Source of the DNA: Lamellibrachia satsuma
Taxonomy: Eukaryota > Annelida > Polychaeta > Sabellida > Siboglinidae
Assembly: GCA_033239005.1 (NCBI GenBank)
Contig: BSQZ01000030.1
Coordinates: forward strand, 372,001 to 436,000
Length of the DNA stretch: 64,000 nt
Direction of reading: 5' to 3'
Shown here: positions 37,858 through 47,556 of the stretch, piece by piece
Numbering within the stretch: the first letter of the stretch is position 1
Layout of the letters: every line of letters starts with the position of its first letter
Translations under genes and position numbers: made by a program
The notes under the pieces: generated by a model
What the model saw: the letters and a program-made list of their open reading frames with translations, nothing else
What the model was told of the DNA's origin: nothing
Databases searched by the model: none

Positions 37858-39250
37858 GTGTTCGCCAGCAGGTCACTTCAGGACATTCGTATACCAGAAT
37901 TTATCAATGATCTAGTATCCATCTTAAACAACACTGATAACCCGCTCGATGAACTTGTATACGCCTACACTACAGGAATTGAATCTGTTGCCGACCAACA
38001 TGCTCCCTTACAAAGAAAGCTGGTAACACTAAGGCCGAATACTCAATGGTATTCAACTGATCCGAGGCAGGCTAAAAACATGTGCTAAAAAGCAGAAAGG
38101 TAGTGGCGGCGAATAAAACTGGCTGTTCATCGGCAGTTATTCAGAGAACAGTACAATGCAGTCAACAAGCTACTGATCAGTGCGAAGAAACATTTCTTTT
38201 CTGCAAAGATTAGAGACTGCAGCAAAGACCAAAAACAATTTGTCTAAATTGGCGATGTATGTGATGAAAAATACAAGACACGTAATATTACCAATTTTTA
38301 CATTGGCAGAACAGTTGGCAAACATTTTCAATGACTTACATGACAAAAGTTGCTACTATACAGCGCAACATTAATATCGTCAACCCATGTGACATCTGCA
38401 AAACTGCATTGAACACTAACGTCAAGTGTGACGGAATCCCGCTTGAGAAGTTTTCATCAGCCACCCACGATGAGCTGAAGCGAATCATCACAAATGCGCC
38501 CAACAAGTTGTGTGATTTGGATCCGATTCCCACCTGGCTTTTGAGGCAGTGCCTCGATAACTTTGTGCCGTTGATCACAGTATAATCAACAAATCATTGG
38601 CTATGCCAGTGGTGCAGGAGTATTTCAAACGAGCAGTCTTAAGGCCATTGTTTAAAAGGCTGGGTCTCAACAATGAAGAGCTGAGCAATTATCGGCCCGT
38701 CTCCAACCTACCGTATGTGTCGAAGCTTCTCAAGAAAGTAGTTGAACACCGTTTGAAAAACCATCTGAACGTCAACAATCTACATGATATTAATCAGTCA
38801 GCATGCAGAAGTAATCACCATATCCGAAACATTGGCCCAATCAGGCAGTACATCACTGATGACACCTGCAAGATTCTGATCCAGGCACTGGTAACATCGC
38901 GCCTGGTCTGTGGAAATGCTCTGCTGCAAGGTTCTCCGCAGAAACTAATTGAATGTTTACAGCATGTGCAGAACTGCACTGCTTACCTGATCTCACGGAC
39001 ACGCAAGAGCGAACACATAATGCCTGTGTTACATGAATTGCACTGGCTTCTAGTAACGTACCGGCTCCATTTGAACATCAACACTTGTACGTATAAGGTG
39101 CTCAATGGATCAGCACTGGCATACATAAGTGATATTGTGGGAAAACATCAGCCAACTCGCTCATTAAAATCAACAGAGAAGTCACTTGTCATTGTATCGC
39201 TGCTGCAGACTGTAACATATGGTGAAACATTTAAAGACATATCTTTTTTA
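37858..39250 (+). mobile_element. CR1/Jockey-like non-LTR retrotransposon, internally deleted
   Basis: The plus strand encodes, across several frames, the linker after the endonuclease (RPNTQWYSTDPRQAKN near 38040), the first RT blocks (KLCDLDPIPTWLLRQC near 38510, LRPLFKRLGLNNEELSNYRP near 38650, SNLPYVSKLLKKVVEHRL near 38705), then jumps at about 38820 straight to C-terminal blocks (IQALVTSRLVCGNALLQGSP near 38880, LQHVQNCTAYLISRTRKS near 38960, LHELHWLLVTYRL near 39030). The whole catalytic palm with its FADD motif is missing, so the copy cannot be active. A second, smaller deletion lies near 39225, where TVTYGE is followed at once by TFKDISF. Confidence 0.88.
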
Positions 39251-39312
39251 TTATTATTAAACATAATTACCTCTCAAGAAATTTGTTATTCGATCTGAAT
39301 ATTTCAATCGCA
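39250..39312 (-). mobile_element. Penelope-like element terminal segment
   Basis: ACATAATTACCTCTCAAGAA, ATCTGAATATTTC and neighbouring bases match 57215-57272 almost exactly, so this is a shared terminal region of the element rather than flanking host DNA. Confidence 0.75.
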
Positions 39313-40052
39313 GTTCTCCTCTTGGTCTAGAATTTTAACGTCCTTCATAGAACACTGATGGCCTGTGTTCAGTTTGTGTTCACTTATAGCTGATAGGGGT
39401 TGGCGACAAGATAGATGTTCTTTAATTCTTGTGCCAACTGTTCTGGCTGTTTCTGCTATATAGTGTTGGTCACATTCTGGGCATTGTATGTCATATACCA
39501 CCCTACACTTTGCTGTCTTTTGGGTGCACCAACAGGTTTGTGGTAAACTGGGATATCATAGGACTTGAAAATCTTTGCTAATTGTTCTGATAGTTTACTA
39601 ATGTAGGGCAGACCTATGGCATGTTGTCTTATGCTGGTTTCTGTGGTGGTGTACTCCTTCTTTCTCCTTGGTTGTGTGGTGTTAAACACCCAAGTTTTAT
39701 AACCGTTTGCTTTCAGCACTTTCATGATATCATCCACCTCTACATTCTTGTCCTCCTCTTCTGTTAACAGGTTTTCTGCACTTTGGAGCAATGTCCTAAC
39801 CACTGATCGTTTGTGTTCTAAGTGGTTATTAGAATCCCAGTTCAAATACTGGTCTGTGTGGGTTGCTTTCCAATATATCTTAACCTTGGTTGATCCATCA
39901 TCTTTCAGGGAAGTCAGGCATATACATGTGTCTAGAAAGGCTAACGTATTGTCCTGTTCTGGTTCTACGGTGAACTTAATGTTCTTGTCCATTGAGTTCA
40001 GATGGTGTGTGAATTGTTCTTCTTCGCTCTCTTGTAACACTGTGAATGTGTT
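39304..40052 (-). mobile_element. Penelope-like retroelement: RT end, linker and GIY-YIG endonuclease
   Basis: Minus-strand frames 40040-39456 and 39501-39304 encode the end of the RT domain (FTHHLNSMDKNIKFTVEPEQ; LAFLDTCI near 39930), the characteristic HTDQYLNWDSNNHLEHKRSV near 39840, a linker with LPYISKLSEQLAKIF near 39590, and the GIY-YIG nuclease start YDIQCPECDQHYIAETART near 39480, where the usual GET is AET. The two frames overlap, so one frameshift separates them near 39500. The reading frame is cut off after KDVKILDQEEN. Penelope-like elements are telomerase-related retroelements whose GIY-YIG nuclease nicks the target. Confidence 0.9.
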
Positions 40053-40190
40053 AGGACGTTAAAATTCTAGACCACGAGGAGAAATGGCACAGGAGGAAAA
40101 TAAAGGAGGTGATTAACATCAACAGAAAGAAACCTATGCGGAACCGAAACGTTGGCCAGGCACTCCCACCAATCCTGCTCCAGCTTGTGT

Positions 40191-40195
<5 letters not shown>
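40053..40195 (+). mobile_element. Penelope-like C-terminal end in opposite orientation
   Basis: From 40056 the plus strand reads DVKILDHEEKWHRRKIKEVI then NINRKKPMRNRNVGQALPPI and LLQLVSH, the usual end of a GIY-YIG Penelope ORF (VKxLDREExWxxRxxKEA, then a NRxxG block). It starts exactly at the motif where the minus-strand piece is cut off. The 31 bases 40053-40083 are the reverse complement of 39314-39344 with one mismatch. It is followed by TA repeats. Confidence 0.85.
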
Positions 40196-40236
<41 letters not shown>

Positions 40237-40247
40237 AAGCATTGAAA

Positions 40248-40292
<45 letters not shown>
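40194..40292. repeat. Two (TA)n tracts
   Basis: TA tracts at about 40194-40232 and 40252-40292 flank a short unique segment. Confidence 0.95.
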
Positions 40293-40296
<4 letters not shown>

Positions 40297-40469
40297 TTAT
40301 AGATGTATTATGATTTTAATGTCTTTTTGTTTTGTTTTTTTAAATTTAGAATGTTTTACAAAGTTTATTCTCTTAGCTATGTATAGACATTTAACGTATG
40401 CACTTTTATGTAAAGCCCCCAAGAGCTTTTTATTTTAAGTGGATTCAGGCGCTATATAAATTCTTATTA
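40293..40469 (+). mobile_element. 3' tail of the interrupted CR1/Jockey-like element
   Basis: AT-rich UTR ends with CCCCAAGAGCTTTTTATTTT, AAGTGGATTCAGGCGCTATA and TAAATTCTTATTATTA, a typical 3' end (GCGCTATATAAAT...TTATTA) of CR1/L2-like LINEs. The minisatellite resumes at once after it. Confidence 0.75.
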
Positions 40470-40932
40470 TTAGTGTGAGTTGTAGTGATGGTGAGTTGTC
40501 ATGGTGGTGAGTTATAGTGGTGGTGAGTTGTTTTGGTAAGTTGTCTTGGTAGTACGTTGTAGTGGTGGTAGTGGTGGTGAATTGTAGTGGTGGTGAGCTG
40601 TCATGGGGGTGAGTTATAGTGGTTGTGAGTTGTCATGGGGGTGAGTTGTGGCAGTGAGGGGTCTTGGTGGTGAGTTGTAGTGGTGAATTGTAGTGGTGGT
40701 GTGTTGTAGTGGTGGTGAATTGTAGTGGTGGTGAGTTGTTGTGGTGGTGAGTTGTCATGGTAGTGAGTTGTCATGGTGGTGAATTATAGTGGTGGTAAAT
40801 TATAGTGGTGGTGAGTTGTAGTGGTAGTGAGTGGTGAGTTGTTGTAGTGGTGAGTTGTGGTGTGTTGTTGTGGTGGTGAATTGTAGTGGTGGTAAGTTGT
40901 TATGATGGTGGTGAGTTATGGTGGTAGGATGC
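40470..40932. repeat. GTGAGTTGTNGTGGTG minisatellite, right half
   Basis: Same unit and same strand composition as 37390-37857. Confidence 0.93.
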
Positions 40933-42595
40933 ATAGTATGTGATGTGGTCTTTTAAATGTATATATCAGTTTTTTACCAGCTCATATAATAAGGTGAGGT
41001 AAACGTCTCCTGGTCCAATTAAGGTTATAGCCCTCCTTCATAGAGTCCTAAAGCGACCACCCACCCCTTAGGTGAACGACCTGCGAAAGATTTCTGATAA
41101 CTAAAGTAGGACATAATACGCTTGATCAAAACACTAACAGTGTTGTAACAGCACAGGTACGAAATGGTCACTAATATTTACCTAACCTTGGCACAGTTTT
41201 ATGTTTTTCACCAAAGTATTTCGTAACTACATTTTGGGTCAAACCCACAATCATAGTTGAAAAAACTTGGAGAAGTGAGAAACACTTGCATTAAGGGGCT
41301 GGAAACAAGTCACAATACAGCTGATTCAGCTGACAGCTCATGCATGGCGTTACATACGGGGTATTTTTACTAGCGTCACAGTCCACTTGGCAAGCTTTGC
41401 GGTGGAAAAAATTATATATGCTGCCCTGGATATACGTAGATGCGTGACCAACCAAAATCTAACATAGTTTAGGTAACGAAAGATTGTGAATGAACGATAC
41501 TGAGAATTTTGAATTTGTAGTGAAACTGTCACAACCTGCACCTGCATGTGTTATTTCTATAAGTATGTAATTTATATTTTCCTTTACACAATAAACATCA
41601 TTATGCTAATAATACAATATGTGAATAAAGTGCTAAACTACTGAGTTTCAACCAATATACCAAACTGTAAACAATGAAGAATCTTCACTACTTATTCGTT
41701 AAAGATGACAACCTTTACTAATTTTACAAATATATGACCAGCAGGATGTGATTCGTATGTGCTAAATCAACCAGGAGATTGTGCTAAATCACATTATGCC
41801 CCCCCCCATGGTTTATCGGTTGTTTAGTTGTCTGTATAAATTCAGTGAATATCTCTAACTGTGTTGTACAGTTGTGGTCTTCTCACTACCACAAACACAT
41901 CTAGGCCAACATTGAGCAGGATCCTTATGCAATTAATACTGAAAGAAATTGAAAATATCACATCCAATGATTACAAATTGCCACTCAAACACTTCCAGGT
42001 TGATTGTTGATTGTGAGAACGTACTATGAAATAAATGGCTGAACACTGGATTGAAAAGGCCCTGCTGTGGATGACTATGCACCTGAAAGAGGCAGGCTTA
42101 AAGATCCTTCTCCCACTTAACTCTTTCAGCTTGGCAACCTTTCCCATAGTAAAAAATAACAATTTACTCAACAAAACAAATTTCAAGTTTCTGCCAACAT
42201 CATTGCTAAACGAACTGTAACATAACTGACTCCTACTTGAGAATTTATGTTACTTTGTTCACACCTGCGTGGTGTATCAACTGTGAATCGCAGAATGTAA
42301 ATAAACGATGTTCTAAGATATAGTCTATCAAAGTTACTCATGTGTTATGAGATTGTAGATCAGTTATTGTCAGCGTGCCAGTAATTTTAGTGTGGATCGT
42401 ATGGGGGTGTATGCCCCAGGGGTAACTGTAGCAATTCAGGTAATATGGGGGTCAGTTCAGGTGAAAGCAGCTACCAAATAAAAATAATGTTTAATATATC
42501 AGTGATTTATGATTGTATAACACATGTACACATACACATTACAAACAGGGAAAGGAATAAGGAGGGAGGGGAAAGGGGAAGCAACAAACAAACAG
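40933..42595. other. Intergenic DNA, nothing recognised
   Basis: Frames reach only 71 codons and have no domain. No splice-bounded exon stands out. Confidence 0.4.
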
Positions 42596-42599
42596 CGAT

Positions 42600-43612
42600 A
42601 AAGTGTGGGCACAGGGTGGTTGTGGACACAGGGTTGGTGTGGGTGCAGGGTGGGTGTGGACACAGGGTTGGTGTGGGTGCAGGGTGGGTGTGGACACAGG
42701 GTTGGTGTGGGTGCAGGGTGGGTGTGGCACTGTTGATGTGGGTGCAGGGTGGGTGTGAGTGCAGGGTGGGTGTGGACACAGGGTTGGTGTGGGTGCAGGG
42801 TGGGTGTGGACACAGGGTTGGCGTGAGTGCAGGGTGGGTGTGGACACAGGGTTGGTGTGGGTGTGGACACAGGGTTGGTATGGGTGCAAGGTGGGTGTGG
42901 GCACAGGGTTGGTGTGGTTGCAGGATGGGTGTGGGCACAGGGTTGGTGTGGGTGTGGGCACAGGGTTGGTGTGAGTGCAGGGTGGGTGTGGGTACAGGGT
43001 TGGTTTGAGTGCAGGGTGGGTATGGACACAGGGTTGGTGTGGGTGCAGGGTGGGTGTGGGTGCAGGGTGGGTGTGGGTGTAGGTGCAGGGTGGGTGTAGG
43101 CACAGGTTTGGTGTGGGTGCAAGGTGGGTGTGGGCACAGGATTGGTTTGAGTGCAGGGTGGGTATGGACACAGGGTTGGTGTGAGTGCAGGGTGGATGTG
43201 GGTGCATGGTGGGTGTGGGCACAGGGTTGGTGTGAGTGCAGGGTGGGTGTGGGCACAGGGTTGGTGTGATTGCAGGATGGGTGTGGGCACAGGGTTGGTG
43301 TGGGTGCAGGGTGGGTGTGGCACTGTTGATGTGAGTGCAGGGTGGGTGTGGGCACAAGGTTGGTGTGAGTGCAGGGTGGGTGTGGACACAGGGTTGGTGT
43401 GGGCACAGGGTTGGTGTGAGTGCGGGGTGGGTGTTGACACAGGGTTGGTGTGGATGCAAGGTGGGTGTGGGCACAGGGTTGGTGTGGATGCAGGGTGGGT
43501 GTGGACACAGGGTTGGTGTGAGTGCAGGGTGGGTGTGGGCATAGGGGTGGTGCAGACAAACAGTTGGTGTGGGCACAGGGTTGTGTGGGCACAGGGTGCT
43601 TGTGTGTCTGGT
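42600..43612 (+). repeat. G-rich 34-bp minisatellite, about 30 copies
   Basis: The unit is GTGTGGGTGCAGGGTGGGTG plus TGGACACAGGGTTG, with GGGCACAGGG, GAGTGCAGGG and shortened variants. Nearly all G runs are on the plus strand. GGGTTGGTGTGGG followed by TGCAGGGTGGG fits a G3-N(1-7) quadruplex pattern and recurs along the array. Because the minus-strand unit has no stop in any frame, three overlapping Pro/His/Cys-rich frames up to 369 codons appear; they are artefacts. Confidence 0.96.
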
Positions 43613-43619
43613 GTCTATG

Positions 43620-44229
43620 TGAGGGGAAAAGTAAAAGATCCTACACATGGAAATAAAAAAAATATTTCATGGATTCACTAACTCCAGAGAAGGAAAACTT
43701 AGAAAATAAACCACTCCTATTTTAGGCCTAGGGGCTTTTTGTAGTATAACCTCATAAGTCATCCACTGGTAGATACAAGGCCAATATGATTGATATATAT
43801 GTGCTATGAGATGACTAATGACCTAAGTACAACAGGATCAGCAACTTCCCGTACAATGTTACTATCATACAAATGATACAGTATTAAATTACATGCATAA
43901 TTACAACTACCTTTTCCCCATTAACATATTGTTGCAGATGTACACAACATCATGTGTACATTTGCAGGTGTAGGGCAAGTTGTGGTAGACTGTGAATTTA
44001 ATGCATGCTCCCTCCACCCCACCCAGTAACTGTGTACATGTAGGGACAAGTCAGTAATGTACCTCTGGGTTTATATAATACAAACAAAATGCCAGTGATT
44101 TTGACAATTTATTGCTATCTGGAAAATTATTTCTGAACATGGATGTGGCCATAGTGGAGGACTATGACAGTAATGCTGTGTGTGCTCAGATAAAAATGTC
44201 TAGTGGATGACTAGCAGCAAATGATGTTG
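43620..44229. other. Unassigned
   Basis: No gene or repeat recognised between the G-rich array and the hAT-like element. Confidence 0.4.
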
Positions 44230-44237
44230 TCAGTGAT

Positions 44238-44992
44238 CAGGGTCGTTTGATTTAAATCATTTGATTTAAATCATGATTTAAATCACTCCAAAAAAATCAT
44301 TGATTTATTATTTTTTTACTTCCGATTTTTTTAATCGCTGGTTTATATGAATTTAACACAAATAATTGTTTACAAGCATCGAGATCAACAAAGTTTTGTA
44401 TGTTTTTTAATACAAAAGCACAAAGTGCGCACACTTGTGTATTGATACCAGATAGCCTGATAGTCAAATATTTTATGACATTGTGTATGTTTGAGCTATT
44501 CCCTTTCTGAATGTAGTGAAGCCACACAAACTTGTCTTCCAGAGGAAGTATCTTTTTAAGTCAGAAGCCCTGAGTTAAAGTCCACTTAGAGCTTGTGCTA
44601 GTTGTTACCAATTCAGTATGTTGATTCAGTTGTTTAATACTGTACCAGTTTGCAGTCTGGTTGGTGACCCTTAGAGTACACAGAGTCCTGGACAGGTGCT
44701 AATCCACCCTCTCAGCAAACAATAATTATCACTGCTACAGCCACAGACACACAGCATGCTTTCCTTTCCAAAACAGATTATGCAACTACAGGGGTTGAGG
44801 CCTTGTGGACATTGTCTAATGTCTTTATATAAGCAAAAATCATGTACCCTCTGTTAAGACAAGTACCCAAATCGATTTGAATAGAACACGTTTGAAAGAG
44901 TTTATAAATATAAACATCTATATCAATTTCTATATACCAGATTTAAAAAAAATCAAATAAATAAAATAAAATCATGATTTTTTTCAACCCTG
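44238..44992. mobile_element. Non-autonomous hAT-like DNA transposon
   Basis: The left end starts CAGGGTCGTTTGATTTAAAT and carries repeated TGATTTAAATCA palindromes; the right end is AATCATGATTTTTTTCAACC then CTG, whose reverse complement begins CAGGGTTG. The element is flanked by an 8-bp duplication, TCAGTGAT (44230-44237) and TCAATGAT (44993-45000), with one mismatch. Eight-bp duplications and CAGGG ends are typical of hAT elements. No transposase is encoded in the 755 bases. Confidence 0.85.
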
Positions 44993-45138
44993 TCAATGAT
45001 GGAAGGGTCCCTCGTATACGAAGAAGCTTGTTTGGGTAACAGTTGATGGAAAAAATCTTTCATGCAAATTTTCTTGAAAAAATTTTTAGGATTTGACGAA
45101 AACTAATGCAGGTTGATGACAAAACAACAACTAAAATT

Positions 45139-45372
45139 AGGCGCACATTACTAAAATTTTGTTGCGAGTCTCTCGCGTTGTGTGACTGGGTCAGTGTACA
45201 TTACACAAAATTTGTTTTCGCAATAAAATGTTCTAAGTGAGCAACAACAGTTCAACAACCGTTGCACCGGCCAAATCAACAAGCGGCTCAAGTTTTGCGA
45301 ATATTGCATAACTGATCAATTTAAAGACAAATAAACACACAACTCGCAACAAAAGTTTAGCAATGTGTGCCC
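45139..45372. mobile_element. Small terminal-inverted-repeat element (MITE)
   Basis: The left terminus AGGCGCACATTACTAAAATT (to 45169) and the right terminus (45342-45372) are inverted copies matching at 27 of 31 positions, both ending inward with TTGTTGCGAGT. The roughly 234-base element has no coding capacity. I could not fix the target duplication. Confidence 0.8.
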
Positions 45373-45379
45373 AGCATTA

Positions 45380-46095
45380 AGCATACTACTGTACTGTTGT
45401 TGAAGGCTGGTGTATAGGATGCCACATGTCACCTGCCCGTCTGTCTACCTGGGAAACTGAAGATGATCCTTGTTGGGTGTGGGACATATAGACACACAAT
45501 GGGACAGACGTTTTGGGAAAGAACAGAAATAGAAAACAATCTATCACTGAGCTGTCAGTCAGAGATTTAATTTAAAATTGGCTGGCGTCTACTAGGAAGG
45601 TTTGTTCCACCTCTCCTTGTGTAATAGTATCACTGTCAATAGCAACCATGCAGGAGGTTTGTCACCTGGCATCAATTAACTACAGGTAATGATTGTGATA
45701 ATTGTCATTGTCAACTGCTGGCTAGCCATCCTGTCACTCAGGTGACGTTTAGCAATGTTTCTGTCTGGTTTTGTATGATCTCCTCAGACAGTTTAGAGCC
45801 GATTATTACCACATTGATGTATTGGTGCACAGGATCAATCAGAAGGTGCCCATCTCTCTGGCCTGAATTTGGGTTCACATTAGGTTGTGTTATTGGGTTT
45901 GTAAGATAAGTTCTAGACTAAGCAATCCTATCATTGTCAACAAAACTTCACAGTCGATGAATGACTGAACAGTTTGCAAAGAAACTTGAATCACGTTTTT
46001 CAGTGTTCTGTCTGGAAAGTTCTGTAGACAGTCTGTGGGTGTGGTTGGTTCGAAGGTAACATGCATATTTAGTTGGTTCTATGGCAGTTTGGTTC
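45380..46095. other. Unassigned
   Basis: No recognised gene, element or array. Confidence 0.4.
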
Positions 46096-46105
46096 ACACA
46101 TCAGA

Positions 46106-46109
46106 GCAT

Positions 46110-46152
<43 letters not shown>

Positions 46153-46166
46153 TGCACGCACACACA
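46106..46166. repeat. (ACGC)n microsatellite
   Basis: CACGCACG repeats with one ATGC interruption. Confidence 0.96.
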
Positions 46167-46195
46167 TTTTTATTTCACTGTAACAATTTGAGAAG

Positions 46196-47155
46196 ACGAA
46201 CTAATAGCACTGTCCCAAGCACAAGACAAGTGTAGTAAACCTACTGGAACACTGATCAACTCCACTCCACTGAAGTAATAGCGCTGTCCCAAGCACAAGA
46301 CAAGTGTAGTAAACCTACTGGAACACTGATCAACTCCACTCCACTGAAGTAATAGCGCTGTCCCAAGCACAAGACAAGTGTAGTAAACCTACTGGAACAC
46401 CGATCATCTCCACTCCACTGAAGTAATGGCGCTGTCCCAAGCACAAGACAAGTGTAGTAAACCTACTGGAACACCGATCATCTCCACTCCACTGAAGTAA
46501 TGGCGCTGTCCCAAGCACAAGACAAGTGTAGTAAACCTACTGGAACACCGATCATCTCCACTCCACTGAAGTAATGGCGCTGTCCCAAGCACAAGACAAG
46601 TGTAGTAAACCTACTGGAACACCGATCATCTCCACTCCACTGAACTAATAGCACTGTCCCAAGCACAAGACAAGTGTAGTAAACCTACTGGAACACCGAT
46701 CATCTCCACTCCACTGAAGTAATAGCGCTGTCCCAAGCACAAGACAAGTGTAGTAAACCTACTGGAACACCGATCATCTCCACTCCACTGAAGTAATAGC
46801 GCTGTCCCAAGCACAAGACAAGTGTAGTAAACCTACTGGAACACTGATCATCTCCACTCCACTGAAGTAATAGCGCTGTCCCAAGCACAAGACAAGTGTA
46901 GTAAACCTACTGGAACACCGATCATCTCCACTCCACTGAAGTAATAACGCTGTCCCAAGCACAAGACAAGTGTAGTAAACCTACTGGAACACCGATCATC
47001 TCCACTCCACTGAAGTAATAGCGCTGTCCCAAGCACAAGACAAGTGTAGTAAACCTACTGGAACACCGATCATCTCCACTCCACTGAAGTAATAGCGCTG
47101 TCCCAAGCACAAGACAAGTGTAGTAAACCTACTGGAACACTGATCAACTCCACTG
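46196..47155. repeat. 74-bp minisatellite, about 13 copies
   Basis: Each unit contains GCGCTGTCCCAAGCACAAGA, CAAGTGTAGTAAACCTACTG, GAACACCGATCATCTCCACT and CCACTGAAGTAATA. Copies are nearly identical; the outer copies carry CTGATCAAC in place of CCGATCATC, a sign of expansion from the middle. It ends about 240 bases before the acceptor of the zinc-finger gene. The repeated 62-codon minus-strand frames are artefacts. Confidence 0.97.
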
Positions 47156-47384
47156 AGTTTTGTTACAGACAAATTGGCTGGTAAAACATGCGCAAAATGT
47201 TACTCTTTGAAACAACCTTACGCACGCATGCGCGCGCACACATCTACACAGTAGACTATAGTAGACATTTAAAATAGCAGACAGAAACTCTGATGTAGGT
47301 CAGTCAGTAGTTTAACGCACCCACTCGGTTTTAAAGATTTGAAAAAGAGCTATGTGTTTCTTACCTGGCATCCCTAACGATGTC

Positions 47385-47556
47385 AACCGTTCTGTTTCAG
47401 GACACCTCTGACGTGCGTGCAGTGACCTGCCCTGACCTGCCCGCAGAGATGTGTGATGACAGAACCAGACCACAGCCAACGGGGCGCATTCCCACAAGTG
47501 ACCAGGACTCGCTGCGTCGTTTCACCTTAGTGAAGTGGCCTTGAACTCGTGTCATA
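47385..47556 (+). promoter_or_regulatory. Splice acceptor and 5' UTR of the zinc-finger gene
   Basis: A pyrimidine-rich tract and AG (CCGTTCTGTTTCAG, AG at 47399-47400) precede a GC-richer segment that leads into the ORF. An in-frame TGA at 47542-47544, four codons before the ATG, fixes 47557 as the first possible start in this frame. The transcription start is therefore in an upstream exon not firmly located. Confidence 0.7.

Noticed and set aside
42499..43648. Three overlapping minus-strand frames of 347-369 codons, rich in Pro, His, Thr and Cys
   Set aside because: They are all readings of the 34-bp G-rich array, whose unit lacks stop codons in all frames of that strand. No start context, splice signal or non-repeat domain supports a protein.
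46170..47110. A family of nearly identical 62-codon minus-strand frames
   Set aside because: They recur every 74 bp because the minisatellite unit does.
46196..47155. CRISPR-like regular repeats
   Set aside because: Units are contiguous with no unique spacers, and the DNA is clearly eukaryotic. The same holds for the other arrays.
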